64,000 nt of DNA from Trametes villosa (lineage: Eukaryota; Basidiomycota; Agaricomycetes; Polyporales; Polyporaceae): the NCBI GenBank assembly GCA_002964805.2, contig PUDQ02000015.1:186001-250000 (forward strand), written 5' to 3'. Numbering within the stretch: position 1 is the stretch's first letter; each line of letters starts with the position of its first letter. Positions 43,931-54,956 of the stretch are shown here, one piece after another. The position numbers and the translations under genes were made by a program. The notes beneath the pieces were generated by a model. That model ran no database searches. It worked only from the letters and a program-made list of their open reading frames with translations, and was not told the DNA's origin.

Positions 43931-44744
43931 GGTCAGATTCAGAGCAAAACGTCACGGGTGAAACGGAGGTCGTCGAGACAGTCCAGCACGGCTAGTAAAG
44001 CCTGAAGAGGGAGCGTGAGACGGATAGACGAGGCCTGGGCGAACGGGGGGCGTACATAATTACAGCAAAATGAAAAGGCGTTTCACGAGGCCGAGAGCGC
44101 GGGGCAGACTGCAGCGAGGCGTGCGCGGTGTCGTGAAAAATCAGCACGTGTGGGTAGGTATGGCAATCTGTATTGCGAGCGCGGCGAGGTGATGCGTTTT
44201 GTCACACAGCGGAAGCGACAGCGAGGCAGGGATGGAGAGCGACGCGCGGCGACGGGGCGAGAGAACAGAACGGACGGCGGCGGCGGCGAGGCAGAAAAGA
44301 GCGTTGTGAACGAATGTGCAAAGGAATGTGGGCGACCGCGCGCTGGCGTCGTCGTCGTCGGAGAGCAAGAGTCGTTTTGCCGGCGCGTGGCCGCGTGCCT
44401 AGCCAATTTAACGCGCCGAGCGCCCGTGCCTCAAACGGGAAATTCCCGCCTGAACGGAGCAAGCGCCCTATCCTAATGTAGCAATTCCCGACGTCAACGC
44501 TCTCGTAGGCCCTGTTCCGCACGTCCGCCGCACCCTCAGCCTGTTTATCGCGGCGCGTCGCGAAACACAACTCATATCGTTCAACAGTACTACAAGGGAT
44601 GGTTGGTAATATCGTAGAGTCACGACATAACGTAAATAGCATCTGTCCTCACGGCTGGGGCCGCCCCTCCCCGACCTCCGGTCTTCCGCACATCCAGGGA
44701 CCCCGGCCGCCTCTCTCCACCACCACGCGAAGCAATGCCCCTCG
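43931..44744. other. Upstream region of the disordered-protein gene
   Basis: About 800 bases, GC-rich, holding the promoter of the disordered-protein gene and the 3' flank of the anoctamin gene; both are on the minus strand. Overlapping arginine-rich frames on both strands look like composition artefacts. Confidence 0.45.
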
Positions 44745-47241
44745 CTAAGCCTCCTTCGCGCCACGGCTCAGCTCGTCCAACCCCTCGTCCTGGCTCCAAA
44801 ACGCCGACAATTTGCCCTCCTGCTGGCCGCCCTCCGACGCTGCGCCCGCATCGGCAAGCCCATCCTCCGCATTAACGACGTCCGCGACCCCGAGGCTCCG
44901 AAGATATTGCTCCTTCACAACAGTCTCCGTCGTCTCCGCCTCGCGCTCCTCCTTGCTGCCCCGCCAGAGCACGCGCTCGAGCGTGTGCCGCACGACCATG
45001 CGCAGTAGGATGTATCCGTGTGACGCCCCGAGCGCGATGAGCAGCGCTGACATCAAGTACTCCTGTGCGGGTGCCTTGGGGCTGCTTAAATGGTGGTGCG
45101 CGTGCGAGAGGGACGTGCCCAGGGGCTTGCAGTGGTCGCGCGGGCGGAAGAGGTATACGAGCGCGGAGTTTGTGAGCGCTCCGAGCCACGTCAGGAACGT
45201 AAGCGTGTCGAGCCACGGGCCAATCGTGTCGGTGCGCGTAGGAATTGGGCGGCGGACGTGCACGGTGATCTTGAACGCGTCTGACCGCAGCTCGAGCCAG
45301 TTGTTCACCAGAGACATGACTAGCAACAGGACGTGAGCGGCGTTCCGATATCGAACGATTCTGCTTACCTGGTGCCAGCGGCCAGATCGTAGACCACAAC
45401 GCAACGTAACCGAACTGGGTAACCATCTCGCTGTAGTCCGCGAACAGGTCGTAGTCCGGGAGTGCGACTTCTCTGTTGATCCTGTCCAAGAACTCGCGTT
45501 CTTCCTCGAGGTTCGCAAGGCGCTCCGCCTCGGCCTCTGCGGTCTGGTCCTCGAACATCACGCGCTTCTTCTTGCCGTTTCCATTACCGCCGTTGGCACC
45601 GGCCGCAGGGGCGGCGAGCGATAGGCCCTTGCCGCTCCGCACCGACGTGACAGCGCGCAGAACGAAGGGGAGTCCGATCTCGAGGAAGGTGTTGATGACC
45701 TGGTTTGTCACTGTGAACGCGAACATCTGGTCCTGGAGGCGCGTCGAGCTGAGCTTGCCCCGTGCGCTGCCGCTGTCACGCTCCCAGAACGTGCGGGTGG
45801 AGTTCCCGTCCAAGCCCTTCGCGTCTGCTGTCGCATTGAAGGGGGCGGTGAGGTTCGCTGGGAGGGCCGTGAAGACTGAGGAGAGCCATGTACGAGCGCT
45901 CGTGCGCAGGGGTGTGTCTCCGTGGAACAGGTAGTACTGCACAGATGCCATCACTTCTTCGCCAAACGGCACGTAGACGAACGCGGAGAGGGCGATGCCG
46001 AGATACGCCACAATCGCCGACAGACTGAACGTCTTGACAGTCAGCGACCCGTCGTGGGTGGACTGATGGCCGTGGTTCTCCCAGTTGGTGAGACGCACGG
46101 CATAGGAGTGGTAGACCGCGAGAAGCCTGGGTACGAGGGCGACGAAGAGGATGGTCGGACTGAAACCCTACACAATCCATCGTCAGAGAGGAGCGTCAGA
46201 GAATATGTTGTACTCACTATGAACCTGTGCCCTGGCCCGGTGTACAGCTGCGTGACGAAGGCCTCAAAGATGAAGATGCCGGTGAGGGTCACTGCCAGAA
46301 CCGAAGCGAAGAGCAGGATAACCGGCAGGCTTGCAAGCATCCGCAGGTCCTTTCTCCACCATGGCAGGGGAACGTATTGCGCACGGCGCTTCTCCACGCG
46401 GAACGAGCCCTTCGTACCCCATCGCACAGACAGCATCCTTTGTTTGATTCGCCACCATTCGACGAAAGTGACCGACCATAAGAGGAGGATGGACGAGTAC
46501 CAGGTCGAGTAGGGCATGGAGAAGAAGTAGCAGAGAACCCCGACCCCGGAGATAAACAGGAGATGTTTCGTGTAGAAGGAGAGGAAATGGAAGTAGAGTG
46601 CGACAGCTTCACCGAACTGCTCATAGCATGTCAGAACGCCAGAAGAAGCGCCGCTATACGCCGGAATACGCACCTGTTCGCGGATCTTATCGAACTTGAC
46701 GAAACCAAGCTGGCGAGTTGTCCATGCTCGGATCCATGATTCGTTAAAGTTGTGGTCGTGCAACACCAGAACAGACTCAACGCGGTCCCAATCAGCAGAA
46801 CCCGGCGCTACACCCAAGCCGCCGTCTTGTGGGGTAGAGGTCACATATGTATGCACCAGACGGAGCCGGTCGGCGGGGGTGAGCGGTTCCTCGGCTAGGT
46901 CTCTTGTTCCCGTAGGGTTTGTGGTAGGTAGGCCACACAGAAAGTCGGAGTATCTGGATGTGCGAAGGTGAGCAGCGGCAACGATTGGCCCGTCGTATGA
47001 CGTACCTCTCGCGCTGCACGAGACGAGTGAGCGTACTCTGCGGGCATTGCACAAGTACCAAGAGTTGTCCCTCCTTCTCGCCACGCTTCCCGACAGCGTG
47101 TAATCGTCCGTTCTTCAACACCTCGAGGAGACGTGTGTATTGCTGGGCTGCTTGTCGCGCATTCTCGCGCGCCTGTGGCTTGGAGAGCACTTTGCCCGGG
47201 GACGAGCGAAATATTAGGACGAGGTCAACTTGCGGTGCCAT
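44745..47241 (-). CDS. IST2: Anoctamin/TMEM16-like membrane protein (Ist2 type)
   Basis: Five exons run from the ATG at 47241 (MAPQVDLVLIFRSSPGK) to TAG at 44745-44747, about 750 residues. An N-terminal cytosolic ferredoxin-like region (LVQRERYSDFLCGLP) is followed by the anoctamin body with several membrane helices, among them LLFISGVGVLCYFF, MLASLPVILLFASVLAV, TVKTFSLSAIVAYLGIALSAF and TWLGALTNSALVYLF. Family hallmarks are GEAVALYFHFLSFYTKHL and the segment YSEMVTQFGYVALWSTIWPLAP. In yeast, Ist2 tethers cortical ER to the plasma membrane. Here the C-terminal tail is short and acidic and lacks the long basic lipid-binding tail of yeast Ist2. All four introns splice in phase. A separate upstream frame overlaps its start. 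Confidence 0.93.
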
Positions 47242-47593
47242 TGGTAGGGTGAGTAGAGGTTTCCGAGACGTGATAGGAGGTCGCTTCGGCGCAGGGGCGG
47301 CTCTTCAACTCGTCAGGGGGAGCTGGGGTAAGTATGACTTCACAGGTACGCCAGACTACACGAGGCCTCCGTATGTCGCCCGACGAGTAAGTGGCGTTGT
47401 CGTATCTAGAAAGGCTGCGCAGGGCGCATAGAGGCGTCACCGAGGTGTATGACAGGAGAAGGGGGAGGACAGGAGCAAGGAGGGCTAGAGCGAGGAGGGG
47501 GATAAGGTGCGGTACTGGTGGCACTGGGCCACTGGCAGCAGCCCAAGGCCACAGCCGAACAATGATGATGTTCCGCGACGACGGTGACGCCAT
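47225..47593 (-). CDS. Upstream open reading frame overlapping the IST2 start
   Basis: An ATG at 47593 opens a 122-codon frame (MASPSSRNIIIVRLWPW) that contains a hydrophobic stretch (LIPLLALALLAPVLPLLL). It ends at 47225, 17 nt beyond the IST2 ATG and in another frame. If the IST2 transcript begins upstream of 47593, ribosomes translating this frame would bypass the IST2 start. It may equally be noncoding leader sequence. There is no recognisable family. Confidence 0.25.
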   Translation of the reverse strand: MASPSSRNIIIVRLWPWAAASGPVPPVPHLIPLLALALLAPVLPLLLSYTSVTPLCALRSLSRYDNATYSSGDIRRPRVVWRTCEVILTPAPPDELKSRPCAEATSYHVSETSTHPTNGTAS

Positions 47594-47644
47594 GTACAGC
47601 CGTTATTAACGAACCAATAACAATGCTGGGTAGTCAACCTTCAA

Positions 47645-47746
47645 GCTTGGATGGCTCAGTTGGTTAGAGCGCAGGTCTCATATTTACGTATGACCGCCAC
47701 TCGGTGGGTAATCCTGAGGTCATGAGTTCGATCCTCATTCCGAGCA
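47645..47746 (+). tRNA. tRNA-Met (anticodon CAT), intron-containing
   Basis: The acceptor stem GCTTGGA pairs with TCCGAGC (one G-T wobble) and is followed by discriminator A. The D arm is GGCTCAGTTGGTTAGAGC, and the T arm holds GTTCGATCC. The anticodon loop reads CTCATAA after removal of a 28-nt intron at about 47683-47710, placing CAT at 47679-47681 with T before it. The intron sits one base 3' of the anticodon, the canonical nuclear position. The sequence GGTCTCATAATCCTGAGGTC resembles elongator rather than initiator tRNA-Met. A T run follows directly. Confidence 0.93.
47683..47710 (+). other. tRNA-Met intron, 28 nt
   Basis: It starts after the base 3' of the anticodon (position 37) and ends before the ATCCTG of the 3' anticodon stem. 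The exact ends are ambiguous by one base because of repeated A. It would be removed by the tRNA splicing endonuclease. Confidence 0.8.
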
Positions 47747-47753
47747 TTTTTTT
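47747..47753 (+). terminator. RNA polymerase III terminator (T7)
   Basis: Seven T residues immediately after the discriminator base of the tRNA-Met gene, the usual Pol III stop signal. Confidence 0.85.
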
Positions 47754-47941
47754 GCGCTCGCTTCCGTCGAAAACATCGCACTGCCGTTCATGAGCAGGCC
47801 ACAAATGCCTGCCAGTTCACACATTTATGTCCAACATCCAGACATCCCGGACATAGATACGTCGCTCAGCATTCCTACGCAACATCATATATACATTCCT
47901 GTCCGCAAGATGCACAATCCACCATCATCCCTGCACGCACA

Positions 47942-50900
47942 TTAAGCAGGGGCTCCCACCCCTTGAGGACCCGCTGGCGCATTATGCTCGCCGCCCGCAT
48001 TGATATCCATCCCAGAGAACTGGTTCGTCAGCCCATAGAACTGCTGACCGGGAGCGGGCTGACCACCCTCTGCACCCGGCGACGCCGGTCCCGCAGGCGC
48101 GTAGGGCGACGCCCCGTACACGCCGGGCTGCCCGACGGCGACGTGCGACTGCTGCGTGCCCTGACCGTCTGGGGCGGTCTGCTTCTGGATGTGAAGGGGC
48201 GCAACCTGACTGGGCTGAGTCTGCTCGATCGGAGTCGCGCCTTGACCCACGGAGTCGCCGGACTGCGTGCGCGCGACCGAGGGATGCTGGGCGGCGGGCG
48301 CGGGGGCAGCGGGGCCTTCCTTCACGCCGGGGACCGAGATGAAGTACACCGCGCCGGTGGGGTCTGTGCCGCCATGCGCGTAGTACTGCGCCCAGGCCTG
48401 CGCGTTCGGGTCCGGGTACGTCGCGTTCGGGTCGTACACGTACGGCGGGCCGCTCTGCTGCTGCACGGGAGTAGGCGCGGACTCTTGGGACTGGGGCTGA
48501 GGTTGACCCTGAGGCTGGCCCTGCGGCTGCGGTTGAGGCTGAAGCTGAGCTTGCGCCTGGGGGTAAGCCTCCGCCTGAGGCTGACCCTGCGGCTCCGACT
48601 GGATCTGAGGCTGGGCTTGCGGCTGAGGTTGGTACTGAGGTTGGACCTGAGGCTGGGGCTGGGGCTGAGGCTGAGGCTGAAGCGCAGGTTGTGCTTGAGG
48701 CTGAGGCGCAGGCTGCACTTGCGGCTGGGGGGTAAAGGGCTGCTGCGGCTGCTGCACCTGCTGAGGCTGGAGCGGCTGGTGTTGCTGAAGCGGCGGCCCC
48801 TGCTGCTGGGGCTGCCCGCCCGGGCTGGCAGGGTAGCCCTGCGCCTCCGGGCCAGGGCCATACGGCGACGCGCCGGGATAGCCCTGAGCCGGAGGCTGAA
48901 CGTAGACGGACTGCGGACGAGCTCCATACGCGTTCGGGTCACCATACGGCTGAGGCTGCACAGGCGGATGCGGCTGAACGGGAGGCGGGTACTGGTTCTC
49001 CGGGGGGTATGCCGCGGGGGCGGCTGGGTAGGCGTTGTACCCGGGCTGGTCGTACACGTTCGGGTTCCATCCGTATGCTTGGGGTGCGCCAGGTGGCCCT
49101 TGGGGGCCACCGGGAGGGCCGTACTCCTGACGCGCCCGCGAGTCTGGGCGAGCGATGTAGGGCTGACTGGGGGCCTGCGCGTAAGGCGGGCGGCCGTCAT
49201 ACACTGGATTCGGTGTCAGTGCTCTGAGAGCGTGCACGAGATGAGTGTGCATACCGCCTGTGTGACGCGCGAGGCTGTCTTCCATCATCCGGTCAAAGAT
49301 GGTCCTGGCCTTGACAAACGTCTCGTTCATCGAAACCAGGTCAGCTAAGTGAAGGTGATCAGTTCTGCACCTGGTCACTTCACAAAGCGAGGGACACACC
49401 TCGCTTCTGGCTGTACTTGTCGATCAACTTCACAATTTTGGGCCGGAGCGTCATGCAAGAACGGTACAGTTCCTGAGGACACGCAAACCCAGTAAGTACG
49501 ATGCGCGTCGAAGGACCACGTAAATGCGAACCTGTATCTCCTCATTGTCCGCCAAGTTGTCGCGGGCAGGGTCCATGTTACGCAACGCAGTCAACAGCTT
49601 GTCGACGTTCGCAGCTTGTGAAAAGACAGCAGCTTCTTGTTCGGCTTCCCGTGCGATCTCCGCTGCTGTGGGCTCCGGAAGCGGTTCCTGTATTGCCGTT
49701 CTTCAGCGGCCGTGTACATAGGTGAACAGTGTAACGTACCACATAGTTGACTGGGAAAATACCCGTCCGCCCCTTCAGCTGTCCACGCCACCAGTCCTTG
49801 TAGTTGCGGTCGACAACCTTGATGATGTCGCCCTTCTCGAAGGCCAGCTCTCCCGGCTCGGTAGGCTCGAATGTGTGCAACGCGCGGACACGGGTTGCGA
49901 TAGGTATGCTGTCTTGCGTCGAGTGCACGGACACGGGCGAAGGGCTGGTGGGAGGGATGCCAGTGGCTGGGGTATATGCCGATGATGGCTGTGCGACAGC
50001 AGATACTGCTGGGGTGGCCGATGAGGGGACGTATCCGCCGTATGTGGGGGTCGGGGTGGAGCTCTGCGCCGGACGAGACGAACCGGAAGGACCAGGGGTA
50101 GCAGAAGATCCTTGTCTGGAGCCCCCAGCCCCTGAACCGCTTGCACCGCTTGATGACGCGAGCGAGTATGCCTCCCATTGCGACCTGCCGCCCTTGTCCT
50201 GCATGGAAATCTCCAAAGCGCGTTGAAGTTCCTCCTCCTCTCGTCGACGAACGTCATCGTCGACCTCTGGTGGAGGGGGCTCATCCGGGGTCTCGAACTT
50301 ATAACCTGCCGTAGTATAGCAGTAAGCGACACATCGCAGCGGGACTCCCGAGTCACACACCTTTGCTCTTGAGATTCTCGTAGCATTCTTCCATGAGACC
50401 CAGGGTAGGGTCTTTCTCGAACTCTGCGGTCCATGTCGCAACCACGTTCAGCACACGCTTGCGTACTTTGTCGTGTGTTGTCTGATTGCAAGTATTGGGA
50501 CGGATTCTGGTGTATCGATGTGAAGCGAGTGCTCACCCTATCGGTTACTAGCTTCTCAAGAGCCTGCGTAAACGCGCGTGAAGCAATTTCCCGGTGTACG
50601 TCGATGCCGCAGTTCTTTGAGAGGGCTTCAACTAGAGCAATGGTATACAGCTGCACATTGGGGTTCCGATGTGCCAGGCGCTTTAGCGACGCCGCAATCA
50701 CATTCCGGGCACTGCGATTGGGAGTCAGTGTCCCTCAACGTAGAACAATACACATGACGGCCGCACCCTTGTTCACCCTCCTCCTGTACTTTGTCGCACA
50801 GATTCAGAATGAGCTCCCAGTTCTCGCCGGTCAGATTCTCATCTGTTGTCTTGGCTGGAGGAGCGGGAGTACGTCAGGATCTGGTGACGCTGAATCTTTC

Positions 50901-50959
50901 CGAGGCCGGTACTCACCAACAATCTCGTCATATGCGTTTCCTTGTCCGCCTCGAAACAT
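47942..50959 (-). CDS. HSE1: ESCRT-0 subunit Hse1/STAM
   Basis: Exons start at ATG 50959 (MFRGGQGNAYDEIV) and continue in phase with KTTDENLTGENWELILNLCD and NPNVQLYTIALVEALSKNCG, the VHS domain. A ubiquitin-interacting motif follows (EEELQRALEISMQD), then an SH3 domain (RVRALHTFEPTEPGELAFEK, WWRGQLKGRTGIFPVNYV), then a GAT-like helical region (QAANVDKLLTMLRNMDP, IVKLIDKYSQK). The C-terminus is a long Pro/Gln/Tyr-rich tail to TAA at 47942-47944. With Vps27, Hse1 captures ubiquitinated membrane cargo on endosomes for multivesicular body sorting. The tail, including a run of repeated QPQ units around 48480-48770, makes this protein far longer than the roughly 450 residues of yeast Hse1. The start lies 232 bp from the divergent MMS2 start. 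Confidence 0.94.
48480..48770 (-). repeat. Low-complexity Gln/Pro repeat in the HSE1 tail
   Basis: The DNA is an imperfect array of short units of the type GGCTGAGGCTGG, encoding alternating Gln and Pro. On the opposite strand the same array creates a long Leu/Arg-rich open frame that is an artefact. Confidence 0.85.
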
Positions 50960-51191
50960 GGTCGTGCAGAGAAGAAGGGATGGTCGTTGTGAGGGAAGGA
51001 GAGGGGACGATGGCGGGAGCTGCGTAGGCGACTGCGCAGAGCGATTGACCAAGCGGCGGCGCGATGTCATTAGGCGAGGCGGTGACGGCCCGGCTAACGC
51101 CGCCCTCGCCCGATTCGGACGCGACGCCACTACGCCTGCAGCCTCGCACCGCTCTCTCGCCCTCCTCACGACTCTTTCTCCTACTCCCACC
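50960..51191. promoter_or_regulatory. Bidirectional promoter between HSE1 and MMS2
   Basis: Only 232 bases separate the two divergent ATGs. The segment must hold both 5' UTRs and core promoters. A pyrimidine-rich run (cttctcctactcccac-like) precedes the MMS2 start. No TATA box is obvious. Confidence 0.5.
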
Positions 51192-51801
51192 ATGGCCAAG
51201 AGTGCGTAGTCTTCGTGCACACGCGCAGCGAAGTCAGCTCACCTACCCTTCCCAGTCCCCCGTAACTTCCGCCTGCTCGAAGAGCTCGAGAAGGGCGAGA
51301 AGGGCATCGGCGATGGCTCATGCTCATACGGCCTCGAGGACTCGGACGATATCATGATGAGCCACTGGAACGGCACTATCATCGGCCCTGGACATGTAAG
51401 TAACCCACTATGTGCCTTTCTGCCTCGATCGGAGCTATCGCGATGCGTCGTGGAACTGACGCCTGTGCTTGTTAGACCGTGCACGAGAACCGCATCTACA
51501 GCCTCAAGATCACCTGTGGCGAGAACTACCCTGACCATCCCCCCACCGTCCAGTTCATCTCCCGCGTCAACCTCCCGTTTGTCAGCCAAGTAGATGGCAA
51601 AGTTGAATCCAACAAGCTCCCCGTACTCGCGCACTGGAACAGGAACCACAGTATCGAAACGGTCTTGGTAGAAATCAGGAGGTACAGTCGCCCGTTTCTC
51701 GTATCCTCCCTATGCACCTAAGATGCTCATCGTGAACTAGGGAGATGGCGTCGTTCAATAACCGCAAGCTCCCTCAGCCGCCGGAGGGTAGCACTTTCTG
51801 A
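51192..51801 (+). CDS. MMS2: Ubiquitin E2 variant Mms2/UEV1
   Basis: Four exons join to about 138 residues, close to yeast Mms2 (137). Exon 1 is only ten nucleotides (ATG GCC AAG A). The sequence continues [61 protein letters not shown] and ends with [11 protein letters not shown]. The E2 fold is intact, but the catalytic Cys region is replaced ([16 protein letters not shown] has no Cys), the defining feature of UEV proteins. With Ubc13 it builds Lys63-linked ubiquitin chains in error-free post-replication repair. The stop TGA is at 51799-51801. The gene is convergent with the sugar transporter. Confidence 0.95.
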
Positions 51802-52014
51802 TCAACCCACGGACTATGCAACCGCACGAATCTGATATGGCTGTATACATCTCGCTACGATGAGTATTGTGTTTTTAGTATCAATCAAGCATGTTTCTCT
51901 GGCATACATTCACAAACGCGATTCCACATCTCCGAAGGGCGCAAATGCTGATTACGCTTGCCATCCTAGATTGGCGAGCCCCTTGCGTACTCATACTACG
52001 CTTCCGTCATATCT

Positions 52015-53770
52015 CTACTCCCCGCCTGCGATGAATCTTTTATCTGCGCGCCCTGAACCCGCTTGCACCTGCAGACTCGCCTTCTTCGGATTCTCCGCCT
52101 CGAAGATGTGATCGATCTCCTCCAGGTTTCTCCCTTTGGTCTCCACGAACGTCAGGTATATCACCACCGCGCCTAACGCGTCCCACAGAATGTAGAAGAT
52201 GTAAAACCGCCAACTGGCCCGGGCGATCGCGACCGGAGGAACGTAGGTGTTGAACACATTTGCGATGTTGACCAGGAGGTTCATGAACGCTAGGCCCTTC
52301 GCGCGCGTGTTGTACGCCAAGACCTCGGTGGGGTACAGGGATTGTGCAGGCGTCCAGGCGAAGGCGAAGACGACAAGGAAGACGTACACGAAGGCGATGC
52401 CGACACCTCCCACGACCGGCCTCCCCTCCTGTTGCGCGGTACAAGCTGTTATGACCGCCACTGACATGGCCATGCCGGTACTAGACGCGATGAGGAGCTT
52501 CCGTCGCCCAACCCGATCCTGCCAACGTAGCCCAGAGAGCGCTGCGGCCATCATGATCGGTGTCTGAAGGGCGTTCAGGAGCAACTGCGTGCGCTCGCTC
52601 GTGATCCCGGCGGTTTTTGCTGCATACATCGACCCAGTAAGTACCTATCGGGCTCTCGCGACGCAGTGCTTACCCATGAGCGGAAAGTAGTAGCTCGTCG
52701 GCGGTAGATCCCACTGTCCGAAGAAGGCGATACAAGCGACCAAGAAAGTGCGGTACCGCGCGGACCGCGAGTTGAAGAGCTCGCGGAAGTCCCACCAGCG
52801 TTTGTCCGATCCGTTCGCGGAAATGACCTGCTGCATCTCCTCGAGCTCCAACGCGACGATGGGCGAGTCCGCGTCTCCGTCTCCGTGGTATTTCACCAAT
52901 ATCTCTCTCGCCTTCTCTGCCCTGCCCTGACCCATGTACCTGTATGTGGAAGATGAGCGCGCTAGCCACACTGTCCGAGCGTGTTTACGCACCATCTCGG
53001 CGTCTCTGGTATGAACCAGACGAACAGGAGGACAAGGACAGACGGAAGCGCCTGTACCGCGAGGGGAAGCCTCCAGGTCCACGGTGGCGTGCCGACGATG
53101 AAGTTCAGCCCGTACTCCAGCCACGTCGATACGATGGTCCCCAAGAAGAAGCACGCCTGATACGCCCCAGTCAGAACGCCTCGATACCTCGGGTACGCCA
53201 TCTCCACCACATAGGCGGGCCCCGCAGTTTGCACCAGGACGGCGCCGAGCCCGAGGATGAAGCGCCCGCCCATGAGCGTTCCCAGGTTGTGCGCAGTAGC
53301 CTGCATGACCGCGCCGACGATGCATACGATCGACCCGACCGCCATCCCGAAGCGTCGTCCGTATCGGTCCGCGCACGGCCCTGCGAACAAGCACCCCGCG
53401 ACGTTTCCTATAACGTATAGCGCCGCTACCAGGCCCTGGTTCTCGGGCGTGATGCCGAAGTAGGAGATGAAGGTGTCGATGGCCGAGAGCCCACCTAGAC
53501 AGAGGGGTAACTGGTGAGTATAGATTCGGGGAAAACGTTCGTGTCCTCAAGCTCACCGAATGTGTTCGCATCAAAGCCGTTGGTTGCTGAGCATAGATAC
53601 GCGACGAAAAGACAGCCGTACAATTTGAGGAAGCTCCGCCTCAGCACCTTCGTCTCCATCGTCTGCCATGAGCGCGCTTGAGTTTTTGACTCCTTGTCCT
53701 CGTCGGTCGGAGTGCGCGTAAACTCGATGGCGTCGACACGCACTGCGATGCTGTCCTTGGAGCTAGACAT
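52015..53770 (-). CDS. MFS sugar transporter (SP family)
   Basis: The ATG at 53770 opens MSSSKDSIAVRV, followed by TM1 (FVAYLCSATNGFD) and exons that join as NTFGGLSAIDTF. Signature motifs are DRYGRR after TM2, PETPRW at the end of the first bundle, GRRKLL in the second bundle, PTEVLAYNTRAKG and the C-terminal ETKGRNLEEIDHIFE. About 500 residues with twelve predicted helices. Four introns splice in phase; the one near 52609-52664 is resolved only if the acceptor gtatgcag is used. The family moves sugars with protons across the plasma membrane; the substrate cannot be told, though the pattern is close to fungal lactose/hexose-type permeases. Stop at 52015-52017. Confidence 0.92.
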
Positions 53771-54403
53771 GGCTTTCGGTGGCGCAGACTGAATGTTCTG
53801 CTGGTGTCCTTATAGCGAGGACGGCGCGCCAGAGGTTCCGCGACGCCATTCAGTAGCGGCATACGCGGGCCTGCCAGAGAGGAACTCTGTGGTATCGAGG
53901 TCAGGCGACCCCCCGTCCTGCACGTCATGTGTACTCGAGTTGCTTTAGAAAGGCAGACGACCGGTGAGTGGCGCGTTATCTTGTGCGAGCCTTCTGTATT
54001 CAAAGAAGTCGTTCAGCAGATAGGACGGTCAGGGCAGGGCCCGCGAACAAATGCTTGTTCGACGGCGTGTCGATAGCTCCCCTTTTCCCGGCCTCGAAGC
54101 ATTTTGCGAACCAGGCGATGGTGCGATACAGATCATTCATTAAAAAGAACCGGAACCCATCGGAGCCGCCAAACTTCACGTATGAAAGACGATCCAACAA
54201 CGTCGCGCAAAGTAGGTTGGTACTTAGAGAATACCGGAACAGGTACACGACGCACTCATTGACTGTGCGCACCCCAGATGCAGCACTAGTGATTAGCTAT
54301 GAAGCCTAGTATTAACCCCCCTCCGATTCCTCGACAACATGGGGGCTCGACGTGCCATGTTGTGTTGGCATCGCTTCACACGGATATACAGATACGCCGT
54401 ACT
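53771..54403. other. Upstream of the sugar transporter
   Basis: About 630 bases between the transporter start and the left edge of the duplicated unit. Frames at about 54000-54300 on both strands have no family features. The transporter promoter should be here. Confidence 0.4.
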
Positions 54404-54892
54404 GTAGTCAAGTATCCTCGTGCACGCCGGCGCCAACTATGAGCGAGGCTGAGTTGTCATCAGGAGCTGTGATGATCGCTGTGGCCCGTTGGGGTCACTC
54501 AGTGCACCTGCTCGTTGGTGTCGGCGTATCGGCGGCGAGCCTGAGGCCATGCTCATGTATGTCACGGTTTGCGATCCCTGACTTCAGATTAAAATAACTA
54601 ACGCGGGCTAATGATTCATCCAGCTAGGCAGATCCCCTCCCTCGCATCTCACGTTTCGAGCTTGCCGGCCGGGCTCGCGGGTGCGTGGGTCGCCATTTCG
54701 GCATTTCGAAGGTCAGCATGCTCCTCTGTACGTCAAAATCTAGGTCCTTGCCACCGCGGGGGCGGCCTTACGCACCCCAGTTATGACAGAGGAAGCCCAA
54801 CTCGAGGACGACGCAAGGTCCCGCTCCTTTCCGTAAACCCGCCCGCTTAGTCTTGATAGGGCACAGGTCATTAGGCCGGGCGCGCAGGTGGT

Positions 54893-54900
54893 TATAAAAA
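54893..54900 (+). promoter_or_regulatory. TATA box of hydrolase copy A
   Basis: TATAAAAA lies 64 bp upstream of the ATG at 54957. The same octamer at the same 64-bp spacing precedes copy B, so it has been kept while surrounding bases changed. Confidence 0.7.
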
Positions 54901-54956
54901 CAACGACGCGGGTATGTCGCGGCGAGGACATCATTCCCAACAGTGGGACCAGCTTC

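Noticed and set aside
47963..49348. 461-codon plus-strand open frame
   Set aside because: It is antisense to the HSE1 tail, made of Leu/Arg/Gly repeats that simply mirror the Gln/Pro array. HSE1 domains on the other strand are clear.
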